Assembly: GCF_000190755.2 (NCBI RefSeq)
Contig: NZ_JH109152.1
Location: 2,545,937-2,609,936, forward strand
Length of the DNA stretch: 64,000 nt
From: Methylobacter tundripaludum SV96
GTDB lineage: Bacteria; Pseudomonadota; Gammaproteobacteria; Methylococcales; Methylomonadaceae
Direction: 5' to 3'
Each line of letters begins with the position of its first letter. Position 1 is the stretch's first letter. Made by a program: the position numbers and the translations under genes. Below the pieces are notes generated by a model. That model was given only the letters and a program-made list of their open reading frames with translations. It was not told the DNA's origin and did no database searches. Positions 34,641 to 45,038 of this stretch are shown here, in pieces.

Positions 34641-34865
34641 GGAATATATTTAGGAAGAATATAACGCAACTTTTCAGCTATGGTGCTCTACAAGAGCCTT
34701 AAAAGTTAGGTTAATAATATCAATAAATAGTGCAACACAAAATGTGACATATTGTCGCAGTTTAATTCTTGTTTAATTTTTAATTAAAATCCCGATAATA
34801 TACTTTTAAATACTCTTGGTTTTTTATTTTTAAGTTACTTCTAACAACACACTGTTTTTATAAAA

Positions 34866-36248
34866 ATGCTCTCATACGCTGCTCCTAAGTCAGAATTTTC
34901 TGCTCGGCAAAACTTGAAGTGGCTGTTTATCCTCAGAAACTTGATGATGCTCAGCGAGGTTATACTCATTGTTTTATCCGTATACGGCCTCAATATTCGT
35001 TTGCCGGAGCAGCCGCTCTGGCTGGTGATAATGTCGATAGGCGTCGTTAATGTTTATACCTCAATGCGCTTGGAGACCGATGATCCCGTTACGGAATTGG
35101 AAATATTTTCTCAGTTAGTTATTGATGTTTTTGGTATTACAGCATTGTTGTACTTAACCGGAGGCGCATCAAACCCTATTACTTGGGTATTCCTGTTGCC
35201 CCTCATTATTACAGCCATCATGCTGCATCAATCCTATGCATGGTATATGGTGATTTTAACCACCTCCATGTATACGGCATTAATGGCCTACAATATTCCG
35301 CTGCCATCGATAGAACCGCACATGCCTAACCCGGAAATGCAGTATTCCGACACAAGGAATTATGAACTGTTGCAACAGGTTCATGCCATGAGCGATAGTC
35401 ATTATTTTAATCTGCATATTTTTGGCATGTGGTTTGGTTTTGTATTTAGTGCCGGTTTGGTCGCATTCTTTGTGGTTGAGTTGGCTAAAACGCTCAAGGC
35501 GCAGGAGCGAAATCTGGCTGAAGCCAGGGAAAATGCATTAAGGGATGAGCGTGTTGTGGCATTAGGTACGTTAGCGGCCAGTGCCGCTCATGATATGGGA
35601 ACGCCATTGGGTACTATTGCTATTGTGGCTCATGAGCTAGAGCAAGAGTTCCCTGTCCACCGCTTTCCGGATTTGCACGAGAAATTACTGATCATGCAGC
35701 AACAGATTGACCGGTGTAAAACAGCGCTATCGGTGATGTCGGCCTCTGCCGGTGAAATGCGCGCCGAATCAGGTAGTGCCATGCTGCTAACTGATTATAT
35801 TGATGAAGTCATTAATCAATGGCGCACTCATAAACCGACGGCAAAGCTCTGTTTTTTTATCGATCCTGAAGTTGCAATGCAGGCGAAAATCATTGCCGAA
35901 CTCACACTGACTCACTCGATTATTAACATTTTAAACAATGCCGCTGAGGCGTCTCCGCCGGAAAAGGGTATCGAATTTCATGCGTCATGGGATTTAGACT
36001 ACGCTGTTATTAAAATCAGGGATTTCGGTCCCGGTCTGCCGCCGGAATTAATCGATTTTGCCGGTAAACAACCCGTTATCAGCAAAAAACGCGGTTTAGG
36101 CGTGGGGTTGTTCTTGGCTTATTCCACCATCAATCGCCTGGGCGGTAAAATTAACCTTTACAACAGCGAGTCGGGCGGAGCCTGCGTGGAAATCACCCTT
36201 CCTCTTTTAAATACAGAGAACCATAATGACAACCCAGGAAATGGATAA
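34866..36248 (+). CDS. regB: Redox sensor histidine kinase RegB/PrrB
   Basis: 460 residues with six N-terminal TM helices; the quinone-binding motif GGASNPITWVF lies about residues 101-111. The H-box is LAASAAHDMGTPLGTIA, with the redox-active Cys in QQQIDRCKTAL, the position described for RegB Cys265. The ATPase part has NILNNAAEASPPEK, IRDFGPGLP and GLGVGLFLAY. RegB senses quinone redox state and controls energy-metabolism genes through RegA. It overlaps regA by 23 bp. Confidence 0.95.
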   Translation: MLSYAAPKSEFSARQNLKWLFILRNLMMLSEVILIVLSVYGLNIRLPEQPLWLVIMSIGVVNVYTSMRLETDDPVTELEIFSQLVIDVFGITALLYLTGGASNPITWVFLLPLIITAIMLHQSYAWYMVILTTSMYTALMAYNIPLPSIEPHMPNPEMQYSDTRNYELLQQVHAMSDSHYFNLHIFGMWFGFVFSAGLVAFFVVELAKTLKAQERNLAEARENALRDERVVALGTLAASAAHDMGTPLGTIAIVAHELEQEFPVHRFPDLHEKLLIMQQQIDRCKTALSVMSASAGEMRAESGSAMLLTDYIDEVINQWRTHKPTAKLCFFIDPEVAMQAKIIAELTLTHSIINILNNAAEASPPEKGIEFHASWDLDYAVIKIRDFGPGLPPELIDFAGKQPVISKKRGLGVGLFLAYSTINRLGGKINLYNSESGGACVEITLPLLNTENHNDNPGNG

Positions 36249-36774
36249 ACCCCGGCTGTTGCTGGTGGATGATGACGAGACTTTTTGTAAGGTGCTAAAG
36301 AGCGCATTAGAAAAGCGAAATTATGAGGTATTGGTCGCTAACGATGTCAAAACCGGAATAGCATTTGCCGAGCGTTATCTGCCCGAATATGCGGTGATCG
36401 ATTTGCGTATCGGTCATGAGTCGGGTTTGGAATTGGTGAAAAAACTGATCTCTTTGGATGACAATACTGTTTGTGTCATGTTAACCGGTTTTGCCAGCAT
36501 TGCTACAGCGGTGGAAGCAATAAAACTGGGTGCCACGCATTATTTAACCAAGCCGGCCAATGCGGATGAAATTGTAAACGCCCTGCATAAAAATGATGGT
36601 GATTCATCGGTCTCGATTAGTGAAAACCCCTTATCTGTAAAACGTTTGGAATGGGAGCACCTGCAAAAAGTGCTGATGCAGCACGATGGCAATATTTCGG
36701 CTGCCGCCAGGGCGTTAAATATGCACAGGCGCACGCTGCAAAGGAAGCTGGATAAAAAACCGGTGAGAGAGTAG
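36226..36774 (+). CDS. regA: Response regulator RegA/PrrA
   Basis: 182 residues. Receiver domain with VDDDE, phospho-Asp in EYAVIDLRIGHESG, and YLTKPAN; a short linker; and a Fis-type helix-turn-helix GNISAAARALNMHRRTLQR at the C-terminus, which is the RegA hallmark. Overlap with regB indicates coupled translation; ATG 36241 is an alternative start. Presumed global redox regulator. Confidence 0.96.
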   Translation: MTTQEMDKPRLLLVDDDETFCKVLKSALEKRNYEVLVANDVKTGIAFAERYLPEYAVIDLRIGHESGLELVKKLISLDDNTVCVMLTGFASIATAVEAIKLGATHYLTKPANADEIVNALHKNDGDSSVSISENPLSVKRLEWEHLQKVLMQHDGNISAAARALNMHRRTLQRKLDKKPVRE

Positions 36775-37379
36775 TCAGTCAGTCTAAAGAAGATGCGTGG
36801 AGCTGCGGTTTAGTTAAACCGACTCCAAAGCGTTATGCATGCATCTACGGGGTAGATTGCTAACGCCATCTTTACTGTCGTCATCCACAACGGCGATAAG
36901 AAGATCACAGCCCTAAGTTTTCTGCTGAAGCAGCAGTAATTGCGTTCTCGATTCAGGCTTCGCTTATCGTATCCAGCCATCTCCCAGTTTGGCAATTTTA
37001 AGTGCAATTCCCTCTGATTCCGGCAACTTTATTTCAATTCATTACGCCTTAGACGGTAACATTTATTGCCGGTAATATCCTTTTCCCGGCTGATGCCTCA
37101 TTAGGCTTATAAAGACATTTCAATTAATTTTCAATTGGTTGTTATGTGGCTTCTTGCCTCTTTACAATTGTTGGTAATTCTCACTGCATCATTAATTCTG
37201 ATGCGATTGGTGTTTTTTTATTTATAGTTTTGACACGACGCCGTATCTCATGATAAAAAGTACCCTGTCGTTTATTACTTAATTCGACAAGCAACTCAAT
37301 AGAGCAATTTGTTGAGCGGCTCCCTTTGAGGAAAGGGAATAATAAAATAAAATAATATAAACTATTCGAGGATTTTAAA
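36775..37379. other. Intergenic region regA to small membrane protein
   Basis: About 600 bp. No supported gene: minus-strand ORFs at 36810-37007 and 37181-37561 lack features, and the latter overlaps the small gene at 37380. AACGGTTTAACTAAACCG-like symmetry (around 36806-36830: GGTTTAGTTAAACC) marks a weak hairpin after regA. The rest is A/T-rich. Confidence 0.5.
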
Positions 37380-37580
37380 ATGGCTGAAGAACAAGAAAAA
37401 GATAACACATGGTTGATCGCTGGTGTTGCTATTGCTGCTGTTATTGTTTTAGTTGTGATGTTGAAACAGGACGAAACCAAGCATTTACAAAGTGGTGCTG
37501 TTGCAGCGAGTAATGCTGAAGTGTTCTCGAAAATTGATGCGAAAAAAACCAGTAACAACACTGGTAACGTAGGTAATTAA
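37380..37580 (+). CDS. Small single-pass membrane protein
   Basis: 66 residues: an acidic/charged start (MAEEQEKDNTW), one TM helix (LIAGVAIAAVIVLVVML), then a polar tail rich in Lys, Ser and Asn. A ribosome-binding site (CGAGGATTTTAAA) precedes the ATG, and a strong terminator starts 8 bp after the stop, so it is very likely a real, separately transcribed gene. Family unknown. Confidence 0.72.
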   Translation: MAEEQEKDNTWLIAGVAIAAVIVLVVMLKQDETKHLQSGAVAASNAEVFSKIDAKKTSNNTGNVGN

Positions 37581-37587
37581 AATAATT

Positions 37588-37613
37588 CCCCCCGTTATGA
37601 AAATAGCGGGGGG
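37588..37613 (+). terminator. Terminator after the small membrane protein gene
   Basis: CCCCCCGTTA and TAGCGGGGGG form a GC-rich stem with loop TGAAAA, followed by TGTTGTT. Convincing hairpin with a weak T-tract. Confidence 0.8.
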
Positions 37614-37792
37614 TGTTGTTACTGCTCGGCACCTTTATATCCTGAATCTGCAAGTCCCTCATACACCAGCAACATAAAGTTTCGAATCTAATCGATACGC
37701 CCCCTCCAAAGAAAGCCCTAACATTTCAACGCATGAATTGAAATTTATAATGCTCGATTACCGTAAAATCTACGGAATTTTTGGAGTGTTAG

Positions 37793-38833
37793 CTATATAT
37801 CCTTTTCCAACAGCAGGATTTTTTCTTCCAACATTTTTACTCTTTTCAATAGCTCAGGCAGCTTGCTGATAGCGATTTGCTCTTTATAAGCGGTCTTCTT
37901 GTCTTTTGCCGGACTGCCGAAAACTTGCGTACCGGCTTTGACGTCGCCTGCTACGCCGGAGCGCGCCATGACTACAGCGCCTTGACCAATCGTAACATGA
38001 TCGGCAATACCCGAACTTCCCGCCAGAATCGCATAATCTTCGATGTTACAGGAGCCGGATACGCCCGTTAAACCGCACATGATGACGTGTTTGCCGACTT
38101 TATTATTGTGTCCGATCTGCACCAGATTATCGATTTTACTGCCCGCTCCTATTAAGGTGCTTCCCAGCGCACCCCTGTCTATGCAGGTATTGGCGCCAAT
38201 CTCGACATTGTCCTCAATAACTACATTGCCGACCTGGGGAACTTTGACATGCTGATTATTCCTGAACTTATAACCAAAGCCGTCAGCGCCAATGATGGCT
38301 CCTGAATGAATAATGACATTGTTCCCTATGGCCACGTCATCATAAATAACGGCATAAGGATAAATTCGGCAGTTTTTGCCTATTTTTACATTTTTACCAA
38401 GATAAGCGCCTGCGTGTATTTCGCTGCCATCGCCGAGAGTTGAATTTTCGCCAATTACTGCATAAGGTCCGATATACAGTTCATCGCCTAGCGTCACATT
38501 AGCTTCAAGCACTGCCTGCGGCGCAATTTGTCGCCCATAAATCCTGGCAGGATGCAGTAATTCGACTGCTTTGATAAAGCTGACTTCCGGGTCGGGGCAA
38601 ATTAACAGCGCCATGCCTTCAGGTACGTTTTCAACAGCGAAACTTTCCGCAATAAAGCAAGCCGAAGCCGTTGAATCCTTAATATGCCGGGTATAGCGAC
38701 TGTTGGTCAGCTGTGTGACTTGGCCCTGGTGTGCAGACGTAATCTCTGCCGCTGAATGGATGGTTGCCGATGGATCTCCACCTTCAATCCGCGCACCACA
38801 AAAATCGGCAAGTTCTTTTAATGTAATCGACAT
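37793..38833 (-). CDS. lpxD: UDP-3-O-(3-hydroxyacyl)glucosamine N-acyltransferase
   Basis: Third step of lipid A synthesis. From ATG 38833 ([11 protein letters not shown]), about 346 residues. N-terminal uridine-binding domain, then a left-handed beta-helix of hexapeptide repeats ([29 protein letters not shown]), catalytic region GADGFGYKF and [10 protein letters not shown], and a C-terminal helix. The gene is alone, away from the usual bamA-skp-lpxD-fabZ cluster, which suggests a second LpxD paralogue. The upstream extension to 38908 is not conserved. Confidence 0.94.
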   Translation of the reverse strand: MSITLKELADFCGARIEGGDPSATIHSAAEITSAHQGQVTQLTNSRYTRHIKDSTASACFIAESFAVENVPEGMALLICPDPEVSFIKAVELLHPARIYGRQIAPQAVLEANVTLGDELYIGPYAVIGENSTLGDGSEIHAGAYLGKNVKIGKNCRIYPYAVIYDDVAIGNNVIIHSGAIIGADGFGYKFRNNQHVKVPQVGNVVIEDNVEIGANTCIDRGALGSTLIGAGSKIDNLVQIGHNNKVGKHVIMCGLTGVSGSCNIEDYAILAGSSGIADHVTIGQGAVVMARSGVAGDVKAGTQVFGSPAKDKKTAYKEQIAISKLPELLKRVKMLEEKILLLEKDI

Positions 38834-39013
38834 GTTTGTCTCTGCTGTTATTTTGAATAGCGCCAAAACAGCCGGCACGTTGTTGAAAATATAAAGTAAG
38901 TGTAGCAAATCTAATAAACAACCACATTACCTGTATTGGGTTGCTCACCGGAATGATAAGGTTTTCAATGTACCCGATTTAATTTTATTTTTCTGTTTTA
39001 CAGCGCGCAGAAG

Positions 39014-39496
39014 TCAATTTTGGTTGCGCAGCCAATGTCCCGACTTGCCGCCGTCTTTCTCCAGTAATCGGACCGACTGGATGACCATGCCTCTGTCTAC
39101 GGCTTTGCACATATCGTAAATGGTCAGTAATGCAATCTGTGTGGCATTAAGCGCTTCCATTTCTACGCCGGTTTGTCCGTTGGTTTTTACAGTGGTTTGG
39201 CAGCGTATCCGGTTGCTGTCGATTTCAGCGCTCAGCTTGATTTCTACATGCGTTAAAGGCAGCGGATGGCAGAGCGGGATCAGGTCCGCAGTTTTCTTGC
39301 TGGCCATGATGCCGGCTATTCTCGCTATAGCCAGAACGTCGCCTTTTTTGTGACCGCCGTCTACGATCAGCTTGAGCGTGGACGGCTGCATTTCGATATA
39401 GCCTTCGGTGACGGCTGTACGCTGAGTGATCGCCTTTTCGCCGACGTCAACCATATGAGCTTCACCGGATTGATTAAAGTGGGTTAATGCAGTCAT
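39014..39496 (-). CDS. moaC: Cyclic pyranopterin monophosphate synthase MoaC
   Basis: 160 residues. Molybdenum cofactor synthesis, first stage with Moa[29 protein letters not shown] and the catalytic MCKAVDRGM are all present. Divergent from moaD-moaE, 142 bp apart, so the three form a divergent molybdopterin cluster. moaA is not in the window. Confidence 0.97.
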   Translation of the reverse strand: MTALTHFNQSGEAHMVDVGEKAITQRTAVTEGYIEMQPSTLKLIVDGGHKKGDVLAIARIAGIMASKKTADLIPLCHPLPLTHVEIKLSAEIDSNRIRCQTTVKTNGQTGVEMEALNATQIALLTIYDMCKAVDRGMVIQSVRLLEKDGGKSGHWLRNQN

Positions 39497-39638
39497 TTTT
39501 CTGTAAAATTATCAGTGAAAGGGCAGGCGCGTTTTTATTATAACAACTGCCGGTTAAGAAAACTAAAAAGGCGACCGACAGGTCTTCCATGCAATGCACC
39601 TCGTGCTAATTCTATTTTTTGTGACTGAGTGACTGATC

Positions 39639-39872
39639 ATGTCAATTAAGGTACGTTATTTTGCCAGCTTGAAAGAAAGTATCGGCCGCTCGGAAGATAA
39701 TCTGGAGTTTTCAGGACCGGCCACAGTTGGCGATGTATGGCACAGGGCTAATCCGGATAAAACGCTGCCGGATAATAGTTTGGCGGCGGTGAATATGGAC
39801 TATGTTGAATTAAATAGCGCTGTTAAGGACGGTGATGAAGTGGCTTTTTTTCCGCCGGTGACCGGGGGGTGA
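39639..39872 (+). CDS. moaD: Molybdopterin synthase small subunit MoaD
   Basis: 77 residues, ubiquitin-like sulfur carrier with C-terminal FFPPVTGG whose terminal Gly-Gly is thiocarboxylated. Forms the MoaD2-MoaE2 synthase that inserts dithiolene sulfur. Start ATG at 39639. Overlaps or abuts moaE. Confidence 0.95.
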   Translation: MSIKVRYFASLKESIGRSEDNLEFSGPATVGDVWHRANPDKTLPDNSLAAVNMDYVELNSAVKDGDEVAFFPPVTGG

Positions 39873-39874
39873 CA

Positions 39875-40321
39875 ATGGACATAAAAATTTGCGCGGAACC
39901 CTTCGATCCCTGGCAGGAAATTCAGGGTCATCAACATTCGGCAAATAATATGGCCGGTAAGTTTGGCGCGACCAGCATCTTTATAGGCACGATGCGCGAT
40001 TTCAATGAAGGCGATGACGTTAAAGGCATGACGCTGGAGCATTATCCCGGCATGACCGAAAAACAGCTGGAAAAAATCGTTGCCGAAGCCGCGCGGCAAT
40101 GGCCGGTTATCGATGTGTTGGTGGTGCATCGGGTGGGTGATATTTTACCTAATGACCCGATTGTGCTGGTGGCGGTGTGGACATCGCACCGTGGCGATGC
40201 TTTTGATGCCAGTCGATACATCATGGAAGCGTTAAAGTCGAGAGCGCCTTTCTGGAAAAAGGAATTGTTAAAATCCCAAGCCGAGCGTTGGCTGGAAAAA
40301 AATACTGATGGTTATAGTTAA
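39875..40321 (+). CDS. moaE: Molybdopterin synthase catalytic subunit MoaE
   Basis: About 148 residues from ATG 39875 (MDIKICAEPFDPW); a GTG at 39869 overlapping the moaD stop is the alternative. Motifs: FIGTMRDFNEGDDV, LEHYPGMTEKQL, HRVGDILPND, and the catalytic Lys in SRAPFWKKE. Partner of MoaD. Confidence 0.96.
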   Translation: MDIKICAEPFDPWQEIQGHQHSANNMAGKFGATSIFIGTMRDFNEGDDVKGMTLEHYPGMTEKQLEKIVAEAARQWPVIDVLVVHRVGDILPNDPIVLVAVWTSHRGDAFDASRYIMEALKSRAPFWKKELLKSQAERWLEKNTDGYS

Positions 40322-40358
40322 CCGACCCGTTATTGTTAGTTTTATAGGAAATACCTGA

Positions 40359-41186
40359 ATGCAGGGACAATTAAGAAAAATGCACGCCCGGCTGGAGTCG
40401 GATAGCTCAAAACCGGTTCAGTACGAGTTGCCGTTAGGCGATCAGTTGGTCGCTTTAAATCCGCTGATCGGCAAGTCAATTAAACTGACTTATACCGGTA
40501 AGATCCTGTGTGTGCATTGCAGCAGGTCAATTAAAAAGAGCTTTAATCAGGGCTATTGCTACCCGTGCTTTATCTCGCTGGCGCAATGCGACATGTGCAT
40601 CATGAAACCGGAAACCTGCCACTATGAGGCCGGCACCTGCAGGGAGCCTTCATGGGGCGAGAAATTTTGTTTTCAGCCGCATGTGGTTTATCTCGCTAAT
40701 TCCAGCGGTATTAAGGTTGGCATTACCCGGCAGACACAAATCCCGACGCGCTGGATAGATCAGGGTGCGGTGCAGGCCTTGCCGATTTTTAAAGTACAGT
40801 CGCGTTATATTTCCGGTTTGATTGAGATCGCTATCGCCAAACATGTCAGCGATAAAACAAGTTGGCAGCAAATGCTTAAAAGTAAGGCTGAGCCTATCGA
40901 TCTGGTTGCAAAGCGGGATGAATTAATCGCCATTTGTTCAGTGGAGTTGGCCGAGGTTACCCAACGTTTCGGTCAACAGGCGACTGAGTTTTTAGCCAAT
41001 GAGGCGCCTGTGGATATTCATTTTCCGGTGGATAGCTATCCGCTCAAGGTTAAGTCATTTAATCTTGATAAGAACGCTGAAGTATCAGGGGTGCTGCACG
41101 GTATTAAAGGGCAATATTTATTGCTGGATACCGGCGTCATTAATATCCGCAAGTTTGCCGGTTATGAGATTGAGTTGTCAGCGTAG
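40359..41186 (+). CDS. DUF2797 protein (Cys-rich, GIY-YIG-like core)
   Basis: 275 residues matching the uncharacterised DUF2797 family. A Cys-rich N-terminal part (ILCVHCSRSIKKSF, GYCYPCF, AQCDMCIMKPETC) should bind zinc. A following strand-loop segment VVYLANSSGIKVGITR then PTRWIDQGA resembles the start of GIY-YIG nuclease domains (my inference). YISGLIEIAIAKHV follows. It sits 37 bp after moaE in the same direction, probably in that operon. Function unknown. Confidence 0.85.
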   Translation: MQGQLRKMHARLESDSSKPVQYELPLGDQLVALNPLIGKSIKLTYTGKILCVHCSRSIKKSFNQGYCYPCFISLAQCDMCIMKPETCHYEAGTCREPSWGEKFCFQPHVVYLANSSGIKVGITRQTQIPTRWIDQGAVQALPIFKVQSRYISGLIEIAIAKHVSDKTSWQQMLKSKAEPIDLVAKRDELIAICSVELAEVTQRFGQQATEFLANEAPVDIHFPVDSYPLKVKSFNLDKNAEVSGVLHGIKGQYLLLDTGVINIRKFAGYEIELSA

Positions 41187-41522
41187 AAGCCTCGCGGTAA
41201 TCGCCATATCAGATCCAGGGCCGGCATCATCAGCTTTTCTTTAAATCCAGGGATAACGCCTTTTGTAACGATATTTTTATTCTTCGGTTTTAATGATAAG
41301 CAATAATTGATTGTCCGGCCAGACAGGAATTAAAAAGGTCAAGAGATGCGTGTACAATTTGACCAAAAACCAAGTAAAATGCTCACATTACGTTGCCTGA
41401 AAAAGGCGGCTACCAGCAGCAGTCTATATGACGTTCTTTAAAATACACCGGGTATTTGGGTCTTAAGTTTTTAAAAACACATATAATCGGCTTAATTCGA
41501 AAGTTTATTTGAGGGTATTAGC
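41187..41522. promoter_or_regulatory. Upstream region of ilvB
   Basis: 336 bp containing the ilvBHC promoter region. A possible 31-codon leader ORF starts at ATG 41346 behind AAAAAGG and ends near 41441, but it is not rich in Ile, Val or Leu and no clear attenuator stem follows, so I do not call attenuation. TACAAT at 41352 resembles a -10 box. GAGGG precedes the GTG start of ilvB. Confidence 0.4.
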
Positions 41523-43259
41523 GTGGAGCTAAACGGCGCACAAATTGTAGTTCAGAGTCTTAAGGACGAAGGCGTAGAATATATTTTTGGCTATCCCGGC
41601 GGGGCGGTATTGCATTTATACGATGCCATTTTCCAGCAGGATGATGTCAAACACATTCTGGTTAGGCATGAACAGGGCGCGACCCATGCGGCGGACGGCT
41701 ATGCCCGGGCCACCGGCAAACCCGGCGTAGTTCTGGTTACTTCAGGCCCTGGCGCTACTAATGCGGTCACCGGCATTGCCACCGCTTATATGGATTCGAT
41801 CCCGATGGTGGTTATTTCCGGCCAGGTGCCGTCACCGGTCATCGGCAGCGATGCGTTCCAGGAAGTCGACATGGTCGGCATTACCCGGCCGTGCGTGAAG
41901 CATAATTTCCTGGTCAAAGACGTCACCAAACTGGCTGAAACCATCAAGAAGGCATTTTATGTGGCGACAACCGGTCGCCCCGGCCCCGTTGTCGTTGACG
42001 TGCCTAAAGACATCACCGATCCCAGAATCAAAGTACCTTATAAATACCCTAAAAAAGTGTCCATCCGTTCTTATAATCCGGCGGTTACCGGTCATAAGGG
42101 GCAGATTAAAAAGGCGGTGGATTTATTACTGACCGCGCAGAAGCCGATCATTTATTCCGGCGGCGGCGTGATTTTGGGTGAAGCCAGCAAGGAATTGACC
42201 GAATTCGCGCACACCTTGGGCTTTCCTGTTACCAATACCTTGATGGGTCTGGGCGCTTATCCTGCAACCGACAAGCAGTTCGTCGGCATGCTGGGCATGC
42301 ACGGCACTTATGAAGCCAACATGGCGATGCATGAGAGCGATGTGATTATTGCTATCGGCGCGCGTTTTGACGACCGCGTCACCGGCAAACTGGACGAGTT
42401 TTGCCCGCACGCCCAGATTATCCATATCGACGTCGATCCGGCATCTATCTCCAAAACTGTTAAGGTTGCGATTCCTATCGTCGGCGAAGTTAAACCGGTA
42501 TTGGAACAAATGATGGAAATGATCAGGGAAAGCAAAAAGAAACCGTCCAAGAAAGCCTTGGAAAGCTGGTGGAACCAGATCGACCAATGGCGGGCCGTCA
42601 AATGTATGGAATACGACCGCAACAGCCGTCTGATCAAGCCGCAATATGTGATTGAACAGTTGTACGAAGTTACCAAAGGCGAGGCGTATGTCACCTCGGA
42701 TGTCGGCCAGCATCAAATGTGGGCTGCCCAATATTATCCGTTCGACAAGCCGCGGCATTGGATTAATTCGGGCGGTTTGGGCACTATGGGCTTTGGCTTG
42801 CCTGCGGCCATTGGCGTTAAATTGGCGTTTCCAGACTCGGAAGTCGCCTGCGTGACCGGCGATGGCAGCATCCAGATGTGCATTCAGGAATTATCGACCG
42901 CGCTGCAATACAATACGCCGGTAAAAATCATCAACCTGAACAACAGCTATCTGGGCATGGTTCGCCAATGGCAGGAATTTACCTACGAAAGCCGTTACTC
43001 GCATTCGTACATGGACACCATTCCGGACTTTGTCAAACTGGCGGAGGCATACGGTCATGTCGGTATGCGTATCGATAAGCCCGAAGAAGTCAGACCTGCG
43101 CTCGAAGAAGCGTTTGCGATGAAAGACCGCACGGTGTTCTTGGACATCCTGACCGACCGAACCGAAAATGTTTACCCGATGATTGAAGCAGGCAAAGCTC
43201 ATAACGATATGACCTTAAGAGTCGCGGACGGCACATCAACCGACAGGGAATTGGCGTAA
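41523..43259 (+). CDS. ilvB: Acetolactate synthase large subunit
   Basis: 578 residues, GTG start with GAGGG ribosome-binding site. ThDP-dependent enzyme for branched-chain amino acids. [13 protein letters not shown], catalytic Glu in [15 protein letters not shown]-binding region, and ThDP motif [12 protein letters not shown] with [11 protein letters not shown] are all visible. Overlaps ilvH by one base (TAATG). First gene of ilvBHC. Confidence 0.97.
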   Translation: MELNGAQIVVQSLKDEGVEYIFGYPGGAVLHLYDAIFQQDDVKHILVRHEQGATHAADGYARATGKPGVVLVTSGPGATNAVTGIATAYMDSIPMVVISGQVPSPVIGSDAFQEVDMVGITRPCVKHNFLVKDVTKLAETIKKAFYVATTGRPGPVVVDVPKDITDPRIKVPYKYPKKVSIRSYNPAVTGHKGQIKKAVDLLLTAQKPIIYSGGGVILGEASKELTEFAHTLGFPVTNTLMGLGAYPATDKQFVGMLGMHGTYEANMAMHESDVIIAIGARFDDRVTGKLDEFCPHAQIIHIDVDPASISKTVKVAIPIVGEVKPVLEQMMEMIRESKKKPSKKALESWWNQIDQWRAVKCMEYDRNSRLIKPQYVIEQLYEVTKGEAYVTSDVGQHQMWAAQYYPFDKPRHWINSGGLGTMGFGLPAAIGVKLAFPDSEVACVTGDGSIQMCIQELSTALQYNTPVKIINLNNSYLGMVRQWQEFTYESRYSHSYMDTIPDFVKLAEAYGHVGMRIDKPEEVRPALEEAFAMKDRTVFLDILTDRTENVYPMIEAGKAHNDMTLRVADGTSTDRELA

Positions 43260-43750
43260 TGAGACATATTATTTCTATCCTGATTGAAAACGAATCCGGC
43301 GCGTTATCGCGGGTGGCAGGTTTGTTTTCCGCGCGCGGCTACAATATCGAGTCCTTGACCGTAGCGCCTACCGAAGACGCCAGCCTGTCGCGCATGACCC
43401 TGGTCACCCGCGGCAGCGATGACATTATCGAGCAAATCACCAAGCAGCTGAATAAACTGATCGATGTGGTTAAGTTGATAGACTTGGCCGAGTCCGATCA
43501 TATTGAACGGGAACTGATGATGGTCAAGATCAAGACCAGCGAACATACGCGCGAAGAAATCAGAGGCATAGCGGCTATATTTCGCGGCAAGATTATCGAT
43601 GTGACTCCGACCACGTATGTCGTGGAGATGACCGGTCCCTCCAGTAAACTGGATGCTTTTATCGCCGCCATCGATAGCGATACCATTATTGAAGTCGTTC
43701 GCTCCGGGCCGACAGGCATCTCAAGAGGCGAAAAAGGGCTGCATTTGTAA
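43259..43750 (+). CDS. ilvH: Acetolactate synthase small (regulatory) subunit
   Basis: 163 residues. ACT domain at the N-terminus (SILIENESGALSRVAGLF, GYNIESLTVAPTED) binds valine for feedback inhibition; the C-terminal domain ends with SGPTGISRGEKGL. Start ATG overlaps the ilvB stop. Confidence 0.97.
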   Translation: MRHIISILIENESGALSRVAGLFSARGYNIESLTVAPTEDASLSRMTLVTRGSDDIIEQITKQLNKLIDVVKLIDLAESDHIERELMMVKIKTSEHTREEIRGIAAIFRGKIIDVTPTTYVVEMTGPSSKLDAFIAAIDSDTIIEVVRSGPTGISRGEKGLHL

Positions 43751-43809
43751 GCCTAAGGTTAAAGACGAAAGGCTCAAGGCGAAAAAAGCCCCTTGGACCT
43801 TTCATCTGA

Positions 43810-44859
<1,050 letters not shown>

Positions 44860-44882
44860 TCTTAAGTCGGTTTAAGCGTTTT

Positions 44883-44919
44883 AAAAAAAGCCCGTCTTTA
44901 TGATGGGCTTTTTTTTGCT
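44883..44919 (+). terminator. Terminator after ilvC
   Basis: AAAAAAAGCCCGTC, loop, GATGGGCTTTTTTTT: a stem with a strong T-run, 24 bp past the stop codon. Ends the ilvBHC unit. Confidence 0.93.
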
Positions 44920-44930
44920 AAGCGCGGTAG

Positions 44931-44975
44931 ATTCTTCGTGGCGCATTAATCAAGCTGCTAAGTTGATGCTTATTG
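44931..44975. repeat. Partial CACGAA-family repeat (right half)
   Basis: ATTCTTCGTGGCG followed by CTAAGTTGATGCTTATTG. The same TTAAGTTGATGCTTATG end closes the composite repeat at 10133-10325. Only the right half is present, just upstream of cstA. Confidence 0.5.
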
Positions 44976-45038
44976 CAAATTTCGAGGATAATCACCCTAG
45001 TCTCACCATTAAAACATCAATAATAGAGCAGATGACTG

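Noticed and set aside
37181-37561. 126-codon minus-strand ORF
   Set aside because: Overlaps the small plus-strand gene that has a ribosome-binding site and terminator.
41346-41441. Leader peptide and attenuator for ilvBHC
   Set aside because: Peptide is not enriched in Ile, Val or Leu, and no terminator stem follows.
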